A stretch of 64,000 nucleotides of DNA, taken from Nesterenkonia halophila. Its GTDB lineage: Bacteria; Actinomycetota; Actinomycetes; Actinomycetales; Micrococcaceae. The position numbers were made by a program, and so were the translations under genes. Of this stretch, positions 58,235 to 64,000 are shown piece after piece. Positions within the stretch are counted from its first letter, which is position 1; each line of letters starts with the position of its first letter. The notes beneath the pieces are model-generated. The model was given only the letters and a program-made list of their open reading frames with translations. It did not search any database and was not told where the DNA came from. Location of the stretch: contig NZ_WIAX01000008.1 of assembly GCF_009467795.1 (NCBI RefSeq), positions 142,921 through 206,920 of the forward strand. The letters run 5' to 3'.

Positions 58235-59833
58235 ATGCGACACAACGTGACGATGCGCCGCGCGGCCGTGGCCACCACGGCCGCCGCCGCGCTGACGCTG
58301 ACCGCCTGCGGAGGCGGCGACGGCGGCAGCGAGGCCGCGGCCGACGGCGGCACGGTGAGCATCTACAACTGCGAGCCGCAGTACATGATGCCGGGCAACT
58401 CGTCCGAGGTCTGCGGCTCGAAGGTGCTCGAGCAGCTCTACACCGGGCTGACCGGCGTGGACTACGACACCTACGAGGCCGTCCCCGGCGTGGCCGAGGA
58501 GTGGGAGACCGAGGACAACGAGACCTGGACCTTCCACCTGGGCGAGGACTGGACCTTCCACAACGGCGACGAGATCACCGCTCAGACCTTCGTCGACACC
58601 TTCAACTGGACCGTCGACCCGGACAACGCCCAGCAGAACGCGGACTTCTACGACAAGATCGCCGGCTACCAGGCGGTCGTCGACGGCGAGGCCGAGGAGC
58701 TCGAGGGTGTGCGCGCCGTGGACGACTACACGCTGGAGATCGAGCTGAACGAGCCGTTCTCCCCGCTGCCGCTGATGCTCTCCTACACCGGCTTCTACCC
58801 GCTGCCGCAGGAGGCCTTCGAGGACCCGGACTCCTACGAGCAGGCGCCGGTCGGCAACGGCCAGTACCAGATGGACGGTGAGTGGGTGCACGACCAGCAC
58901 ATCAATCTCACCCGCTATGAGGACTATGCCGGCGAGGAGGCCGGCAAGCCGGCGAACATCGAGTGGCGGATCTACGCCGAGGCCGAGGCCGCCTACCTGG
59001 ACGCACAGTCCGGCGAGCTCGACGTGATGGACGCAGTGGAGCCGAACCGCTTCGCGCAGCTGGAGGAGGACTTCGGCGACAACCAGCAGTCCTTCGACAC
59101 TTCCTCCTTCAACTACCTGGGCTTCCCGCTCTACCAGGAGGAGTTCCAGGACAAGGACGTTCGTCATGCGCTGTCCATGGCGATCGACAGGGAGCAGATC
59201 ATCGAGCAGCTCTTCGACGGTCAGCGCACCGCCGCGGCGAACATCATTCCGCCGATGCTCCCCGAGGCCCGCGAGGATGCTTGCGAGTACTGCAGCTTCG
59301 ATCCCGACCGGGCGGCCGAGCTCTACGAGGAGGCCGGCGGCCCTTCCGAGCTGTCCATCTACTTCAACTCCGGAGCCGGCCACGGGGAGTGGACCGAGGC
59401 CGTCGCCAACCAGTGGCAGGAGAACCTGGGCATCGACTCGGTGCAGTTCGAATCCATGGAGTTCGCCCAGTACCTGGATCTGCATGACAACCAGGAGGTC
59501 GGCGGGCCCTTCCGCCTGGGCTGGGTGTTGAGCTACCCGTCCGCCCAGTACGCCATGGAGCCGATCTACACCACCGGTCAGTCCTCGAACTACACCGGGT
59601 TCTCGAACGATGATTTCGACTCGCTCATCGACCAGGCCAACTCGGCGGTGGACGAGGGAGAGGCCAGCGCCCTCTACCAGGAGGCCGAGGACATCCTGCT
59701 GGAGGAGATGCCGGTCATCCCGCTGTGGTTCCAGAGCTACCCGGTGGTGACCAGCGAGCGCATCGACGACAGCTCGGTGCAGATGGACGCCCGCAGCTTC
59801 ACCCGCGTGGAGGACATCGTCGTCACCGAGTGA
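58235..59833 (+). CDS. oppA: oligopeptide/solute-binding lipoprotein (SBP family 5)
   Basis: A 532-residue extracellular binding lipoprotein of family 5 (OppA/DppA-like). The signal ends in the lipobox LTLTAC (Cys at about 28). The body has LEQLYTGLTGVD near the N-terminus, WTFHLGEDWTFHNGDEITAQTFV by its FHNGDEITA motif, the family VRHALSMAIDREQII, and MPVIPLWFQ near the end. Ligands are peptides or, in some members, oligosaccharides. GAGGAGATG... lies before ATG 58235. The product is acidic, as expected for a salt-exposed protein. A stem-loop separates it from the permease genes. Confidence 0.93.
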   Translation: MRHNVTMRRAAVATTAAAALTLTACGGGDGGSEAAADGGTVSIYNCEPQYMMPGNSSEVCGSKVLEQLYTGLTGVDYDTYEAVPGVAEEWETEDNETWTFHLGEDWTFHNGDEITAQTFVDTFNWTVDPDNAQQNADFYDKIAGYQAVVDGEAEELEGVRAVDDYTLEIELNEPFSPLPLMLSYTGFYPLPQEAFEDPDSYEQAPVGNGQYQMDGEWVHDQHINLTRYEDYAGEEAGKPANIEWRIYAEAEAAYLDAQSGELDVMDAVEPNRFAQLEEDFGDNQQSFDTSSFNYLGFPLYQEEFQDKDVRHALSMAIDREQIIEQLFDGQRTAAANIIPPMLPEAREDACEYCSFDPDRAAELYEEAGGPSELSIYFNSGAGHGEWTEAVANQWQENLGIDSVQFESMEFAQYLDLHDNQEVGGPFRLGWVLSYPSAQYAMEPIYTTGQSSNYTGFSNDDFDSLIDQANSAVDEGEASALYQEAEDILLEEMPVIPLWFQSYPVVTSERIDDSSVQMDARSFTRVEDIVVTE

Positions 59834-59852
59834 CGCTCTGCCCTTCCGGCGG

Positions 59853-59908
59853 GGGCGCGGCCCGCGACGTACCACCCGGCCTGATGGTCGGGGTCGCGGG
59901 TCGCGCCC
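59853..59908 (+). terminator. intercistronic stem-loop between oppA and oppB
   Basis: 16-bp stem (59853-59868 with 59893-59908, one mismatch) with a 24-nt loop that can itself pair weakly. Likely a partial terminator or 3'-end stabiliser that keeps the binding-protein message in excess over the permeases. Confidence 0.55.
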
Positions 59909-59993
59909 TGCGGCGTGCGGATCACCCGCCGCCCCTCGATCCAGTTCCTCGCCGACGGCTTCTCTCGTCGGCGGTCGCACTCCAAGGACACCT

Positions 59994-60920
59994 ATGACCC
60001 GTTACATCATTCGGCGTCTGCTCCAGTTCGTCCCCGTGGTGATCATCGCCACGCTGATCGTCTATGCGCTGAACTTCCTCATGCCGGGCGACCCCATCCG
60101 CGCCCTCGCCGGCGACCGCCCGATGAGCGAGGCGGCCATGGAGACCATCCGCGAGGAGTACAATCTCAACGATCCGTTCCTCGTCCAGTACGGCAAGTAC
60201 GTCTGGGGCATCATCACCGCCGGCGACTTCGGCAGCACCTTCTCCGGCCGGCCGCTCTCCGACATCATCGCGCAGCGGTTGCCCACCACGCTGATGCTGG
60301 CTGCGGTGACCTTCTCCATCCAGGCGGTCATCGGCATCATCGCCGGCATCCTGGCCGGGCTCTACAAGGACCGCTTCATCGACCGCCTGGTGCAGGTCAC
60401 CACTGTCATCATGGTGGCGCTGCCGACGCTGGTCATCGGCTTCCTGCTGCAGCTGATCTTCGGACTGAACCTCGACTGGTTCCCCATCGCCGGCACACGA
60501 GACGGCCTGGTCAGCTACATCCTGCCCGGGATCGCCCTCGCCGCGGTGTCCACCGGCATGGCTGCCCGCATGGTGCGCGGCGAGCTCGTCGACGCGCTGC
60601 AGTCGGACTATGTGCGCACCGCCACCGCCAAGGGTCTCTCCCGGCAGCGCGTGGTGCTGAGACACGGGCTGCGCAACTCGCTGATCCCGGTGGTGACCTT
60701 CCTCGGTGCGGACCTGGCGACGTTGCTCGGCGGCACCATGGTCATCGAGACGGTGTTCAACATCCCCGGGCTCGGCGCGATGATCGTCGATTCCATCAAG
60801 GGGCAGGAGGGCACTGTCGTCGTCGGCATCGTGACGTTGTTCGTGCTGTTCTTCGTGACGATCAACCTGATCGTCGACCTGCTGTACGCCCTGCTCGACC
60901 CGAGGATCCGCTATGAGTGA
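59994..60920 (+). CDS. oppB: peptide ABC transporter permease (DppB/OppB type)
   Basis: A 308-residue permease with six membrane helices. RYIIRRLLQFVPVVIIATLIVY is the usual N-terminus (shown by RRLLQFVPV), then PGDPIRAL, and the inner-membrane coupling motif RMVRGELVDALQSDYVRTATAKGLS (EAA loop) followed by LRNSLIPVVT. AAGGACACC is the ribosome binding site. Its last codons overlap oppC by 8 nt. Confidence 0.94.
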   Translation: MTRYIIRRLLQFVPVVIIATLIVYALNFLMPGDPIRALAGDRPMSEAAMETIREEYNLNDPFLVQYGKYVWGIITAGDFGSTFSGRPLSDIIAQRLPTTLMLAAVTFSIQAVIGIIAGILAGLYKDRFIDRLVQVTTVIMVALPTLVIGFLLQLIFGLNLDWFPIAGTRDGLVSYILPGIALAAVSTGMAARMVRGELVDALQSDYVRTATAKGLSRQRVVLRHGLRNSLIPVVTFLGADLATLLGGTMVIETVFNIPGLGAMIVDSIKGQEGTVVVGIVTLFVLFFVTINLIVDLLYALLDPRIRYE

Positions 60921-61887
60921 GAAGACCGAGCTCGACGAGACCACGACCCGCGACGCGCGGGCCAGCACGACGCCGCCCTCCGAGGTCAAGACCTCGGCCC
61001 CCGTCGGCGCCGGGGACGGGGGCTCCGGGCGCAAGGAGGCCGAAGCGAGCCTCTGGGCCGATGCGTGGCGCTCGCTGCGGCGGAACCCCTGGTTCCTCGT
61101 CTCCGGCGCGCTGCTGGTGGTGATCATCGCCATGGCGGTCGTACCCCAGCTGTTCACCTCGGTGAGCCCGCATGCCTGCGACCTGTCGCAGAATCGCCAG
61201 GCGCCGACGGCCGACCAGTGGTTCGGCACCGACATCCAGGGCTGCGACTACTACTCCCGGGTCATCCATGGAGCGCGGAACTCGATGATCGTCGGAGTCG
61301 TCGTCTCCGCGGGTGTCTTCGTCATCGCCGTCCTCGTCGGCCTGCTGGCCGGGTACTTCGGCGGCTGGATCGACGGCCTGCTCTCGCGGACGACCGATAT
61401 GGTCTTCGCGATCCCGTACATGCTCGGCGCGCTGGTCTTCCTGAACATCATCGAGGACCGCGGACCGATGCAGGTCGCTCTGGTGCTGATGCTCTTCACC
61501 TGGCCGACGTCAGCCCGCCTGATGCGCGGCTCGGTGATGTCCGTGGTCAACTCCGAGTACGTGATGGCCGCCAAGGCGTTGGGCGCCGGACATGTGACGA
61601 TCATGCGTCGGCATATCCTGCCGAACTCGCTGGGCCCGCTGATCGGCTACTCGACGGTGTTCATCGGCATCATCATCGGCGCCGAGGCGACGTTGACCTT
61701 CCTCGGCGTCGGCCTGCAGCAGCCGGCGATCTCCTGGGGCCTGCAGCTGACCGACGCGCAGAGCTATGTGACTTCCTCGCCGCATCTGCTGCTCTTCCCG
61801 GTGATCTTCGTCGGCGTGACGGTCTTCGCGTTCATGACCCTCGGCGACGCCGTCCGCGACGCCCTCGACCCGAAGTCGAAGCGTTGA
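60913..61887 (+). CDS. oppC: peptide ABC transporter permease (DppC/OppC type)
   Basis: A 324-residue permease. A ~50-residue polar N-terminus with Thr/Ser/Gly, then W.DAWRSLRRNPWFLVSGALL (OppC N-terminal motif), WFGTDIQGCDYYSRVIHGARNSMIVG, and the EAA loop VVNSEYVMAAKALGAGHVTIMRRHILPNSLGP by its AAKALGA core. Six helices. It forms the transmembrane pair with the OppB-type permease. GAGGGGAG after its stop serves the next gene. Confidence 0.94.
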   Translation: MSEKTELDETTTRDARASTTPPSEVKTSAPVGAGDGGSGRKEAEASLWADAWRSLRRNPWFLVSGALLVVIIAMAVVPQLFTSVSPHACDLSQNRQAPTADQWFGTDIQGCDYYSRVIHGARNSMIVGVVVSAGVFVIAVLVGLLAGYFGGWIDGLLSRTTDMVFAIPYMLGALVFLNIIEDRGPMQVALVLMLFTWPTSARLMRGSVMSVVNSEYVMAAKALGAGHVTIMRRHILPNSLGPLIGYSTVFIGIIIGAEATLTFLGVGLQQPAISWGLQLTDAQSYVTSSPHLLLFPVIFVGVTVFAFMTLGDAVRDALDPKSKR

Positions 61888-61898
61888 GGGGAGCATCG

Positions 61899-62963
61899 AT
61901 GGACGCCGCCCAGCCCACATCCCGGAAGTCCCCTGCGAAGGACGAGACGATGACCAGCTCCTCCACCGCCGAGCCGCTGCTCGAGGTGCGCGACCTCCAG
62001 GTGGAGTTCCGCACCAAAGCCGGCACGGCCCAGGCGGTCAACGGCCTGAACGTCACGCTGCACGCCGGCGAGACGCTCGCCATCCTCGGCGAGTCGGGCT
62101 CCGGCAAGTCGGTGACCGCTCAGGCGATCATGGGCATCCTGGACATGCCGCCCGGGCACATCGCCGGCGGCGAGATCCGCTACCGCGGCGAGGATCTGCT
62201 GCAGATGCCCGCCGAGCGGCGTCGGCGGCTGCGCGGGATGAGCATCTCGATGATCTTCCAGGACGCACTGTCCTCGCTGAACCCGGTGCTGCCGGTCGGC
62301 TGGCAGATCGGCGAGATGTTCCGCGTCCACCGCGGGATGAAGCGGCGCGAGGCACGGCAGAAGGCCGTGGAGATGATGGAGCGGGTCGGTATCCCGGCGG
62401 CGGAGAAGCGCGCCGGGGACTTTCCGCACCAGTTCTCCGGCGGCATGCGCCAACGCATCATGATCGCCATGGCGATCGCCCTGGACCCCGATGTGCTCAT
62501 CGCCGACGAGCCGACCACGGCTCTGGACGTCACCGTCCAGGCCCAGGTGATGCGGCTGCTGAAGCAGCTGCAGGAGGAGTTCAACATGGGGCTCATCCTC
62601 ATCACCCATGATCTGGGCGTGGTGGCCGACGTCGCCGACAAGATCGCGGTGATGTACGCCGGCCGGGTCATGGAGGCCTCCGGCGTGTACTCGATCTACA
62701 GCAGCGCCGCGCATCCCTACACGCGCGGTCTGCTCGCCTCGATCCCGCGGGTCGACGGCGCCGACGAGCGTCTCGACGCCATCCCAGGGCTGCCTCCGGC
62801 GCTGACCGACATGCCGCCGGGCTGTCCGTTCAGCCCGCGCTGTGCCTTCGCCACCGACCGTTGCCGCACCGAGCGGCCGGAGCTGCGCGAGATCGCCGAA
62901 GGGCACACCGCCGCGTGCCACTACGCGGAGGACTTCATCACCGCCGAGGAGGACCCAGCATGA
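61899..62963 (+). CDS. oppD: peptide ABC transporter ATPase (OppD/DppD type)
   Basis: A 354-residue ATPase. Walker [10 protein letters not shown]-loop [13 protein letters not shown], signature FSGGMRQR, Walker [15 protein letters not shown] and H-loop ITHDLGVVA. The C-terminal oligopeptide-transporter extension has [13 protein letters not shown] and the cysteine cluster [16 protein letters not shown] that binds an iron-sulfur cluster in some family members. GAGGGGAG lies before ATG 61899 (an in-frame ATG 17 codons later is possible). Overlaps the final gene by 4 nt. Confidence 0.94.
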   Translation: MDAAQPTSRKSPAKDETMTSSSTAEPLLEVRDLQVEFRTKAGTAQAVNGLNVTLHAGETLAILGESGSGKSVTAQAIMGILDMPPGHIAGGEIRYRGEDLLQMPAERRRRLRGMSISMIFQDALSSLNPVLPVGWQIGEMFRVHRGMKRREARQKAVEMMERVGIPAAEKRAGDFPHQFSGGMRQRIMIAMAIALDPDVLIADEPTTALDVTVQAQVMRLLKQLQEEFNMGLILITHDLGVVADVADKIAVMYAGRVMEASGVYSIYSSAAHPYTRGLLASIPRVDGADERLDAIPGLPPALTDMPPGCPFSPRCAFATDRCRTERPELREIAEGHTAACHYAEDFITAEEDPA

Positions 62964-64000
62964 GCCTGCCTGAGACGACGTCCGCGGCCGCGGGCCGCGG
63001 AGAGGATCCGTTCGCCGACGCTGAGGTCGTCCTCGACGTGCAGAACCTGGTCAAGCACTTCCCGCTGACCCAGGGCATCGTCTTCCAGCGCAAGGTCGGA
63101 GCGGTGCAGGCCGTCGACGACGTCAGCTTCCAGCTGCGCCGCGGCGAGACTCTGGGCATCGTCGGCGAGTCCGGCTGCGGCAAGTCCACGCTGGCCAAGC
63201 TGCTGATGCGGCTGGAGGAGCCCGACGCCGGCGCGGTGTCGTTCCGCGGCGAGGACTTCCTGGTCGCGAAGGGCGAGCACCTGCGTCGGCTGCGGCGGAA
63301 GATCCAGATCATCTTCCAGGATCCCTACACCTCGTTGAATCCGCGGATGTCGGTCGGTGACATCATCGCCGAGCCGTTCTCCCTCCACCCGGAGGAGAAG
63401 CCGGCCCAGGGCGTGCGGAATCGGGTGAAGGAGCTGCTGGCGCTGGTCGGGCTGAATCCCGACCACATCAATCGCTACCCGCATCAGTTCTCCGGCGGAC
63501 AGCGGCAGCGCATCGGCATCGCCCGCGGGCTGGCGCTGAACCCGGACGTCATCATCTGCGACGAGCCCGTGTCGGCGCTGGACGTCTCCGTGCAGGCTCA
63601 GGTGATGAACCTGCTCGACGACCTGCAGCAGCAGCTGGGACTGTCCTACATCTTCATCGCCCACGACCTCTCCGTGGTGCGGCACATCGCCGACCGGGTC
63701 GGGGTGATGTACCTGGGGCGGATCGCGGAGCTGGGCACTGAGGAGGAGATCTACCGCGAACCGTCGCATCCCTACACCCAGGCGCTGCTCTCAGCGGTGC
63801 CGGTGCCGGATCCGACGCTGCGCGGCCAGCAGGAGCAGATCGTGCTGGCCGGCGATCCGCCGAACCCGGCGGATCCGCCGTCGGGATGCCGCTTCCGCAC
63901 GCGCTGCTGGAAGGCCACCGAGATCTGCACGACCCAGGAGCCGCAGCTGGTCTCCCGGCCCGGCGTCTCGCAGCTGTCGGCCTGTCACCATGCCGAACCC
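62960..64000 (+). CDS. oppF: peptide ABC transporter ATPase (OppF/DppF type), 3' end outside window
   Basis: At least 347 residues visible; no stop before the window edge. [18 protein letters not shown] is the OppF-type entry, Walker [11 protein letters not shown]-loop [16 protein letters not shown], signature [16 protein letters not shown], Walker [16 protein letters not shown]-loop FIAHDLSVV, then [16 protein letters not shown] and the Cys motif [10 protein letters not shown]. It is probably nearly complete. ATGA overlap with oppD. Confidence 0.93.
   Translation, partial: MSLPETTSAAAGRGEDPFADAEVVLDVQNLVKHFPLTQGIVFQRKVGAVQAVDDVSFQLRRGETLGIVGESGCGKSTLAKLLMRLEEPDAGAVSFRGEDFLVAKGEHLRRLRRKIQIIFQDPYTSLNPRMSVGDIIAEPFSLHPEEKPAQGVRNRVKELLALVGLNPDHINRYPHQFSGGQRQRIGIARGLALNPDVIICDEPVSALDVSVQAQVMNLLDDLQQQLGLSYIFIAHDLSVVRHIADRVGVMYLGRIAELGTEEEIYREPSHPYTQALLSAVPVPDPTLRGQQEQIVLAGDPPNPADPPSGCRFRTRCWKATEICTTQEPQLVSRPGVSQLSACHHAEP

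Overview
The window is a GC-rich, densely packed actinobacterial chromosome segment. Several features point to the order Micrococcales, most likely a salt-tolerant member of the Micrococcaceae or a close relative. These are the MtrA-MtrB-LpqB trio, an Rv3235-family protein beside secA, a WhiB1-type regulator, a PdtaS-type kinase, the very large NAD-dependent glutamate dehydrogenase, and an ectoine hydroxylase together with an Mrp-type Na+/H+ antiporter. The genus is inference. I see no insertion sequence, prophage, CRISPR array, rRNA or tRNA, so most of it reads as core chromosome.

Layout, 1-14 kb: the start of a membrane protein (minus), then mtrA-mtrB-lpqB, comF, hpf, secA and an aldolase on plus. 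Next come an Rv3235-family gene and a LysM membrane protein on minus, an uncharacterised plus-strand gene, and a small BldC/excisionase-like HTH gene on minus. 14-24 kb: a coupled SAF-domain/CpaE-like ATPase pair, the 1621-residue glutamate dehydrogenase, pdtaS, and a convergent WhiB1-type gene. 24-27.5 kb: a small membrane protein, a two-component system (kinase and regulator overlapping), and a divergent, membrane-anchored protein with an extremely Asp-rich tail.

27.5-36 kb is the most accessory-looking part. It is a single-direction run of six overlapping genes: three glycosyltransferases, one ABC exporter and two divergent phosphotransferase-fold proteins. Its promoter region carries two triplets of a TTCTCAT-like element with strict 11-bp periodicity. 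The same periodic triplet lies upstream of the Asp-rich protein gene, and a single pair of elements lies upstream of the two-component system. I therefore propose (inference) that these three loci form one regulon controlling an envelope glycoconjugate or glycosylated exported product.

36-40 kb: DUF1844, the infC-rpmI-rplT ribosomal operon (infC apparently starting at AUC), a TrmH-family RNA methyltransferase and an RNHCP zinc protein. 40-49 kb: ectD without ectABC, an amidohydrolase, an ascorbate-type PTS (IIC and fused IIA-IIB), acylphosphatase, an S9 peptidase, 3-methyladenine glycosylase, a cation-diffusion-facilitator exporter and a small membrane protein. 50-56.5 kb: the mnhA-C-D-E-F-G operon, preceded by a 51-codon ORF that overlaps mnhA. 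56.6-64 kb: a YihY-type membrane protein and an oligopeptide-type ABC transporter operon. A 15-bp palindrome lies between the putative -35 and -10 elements of its promoter, and its last gene runs off the window.

Several genes (for example tag, yihY, the S9 peptidase and PTS IIA-IIB) have a -10-like hexamer ending 6-7 nt before the start codon and no ribosome binding site, consistent with leaderless mRNAs.
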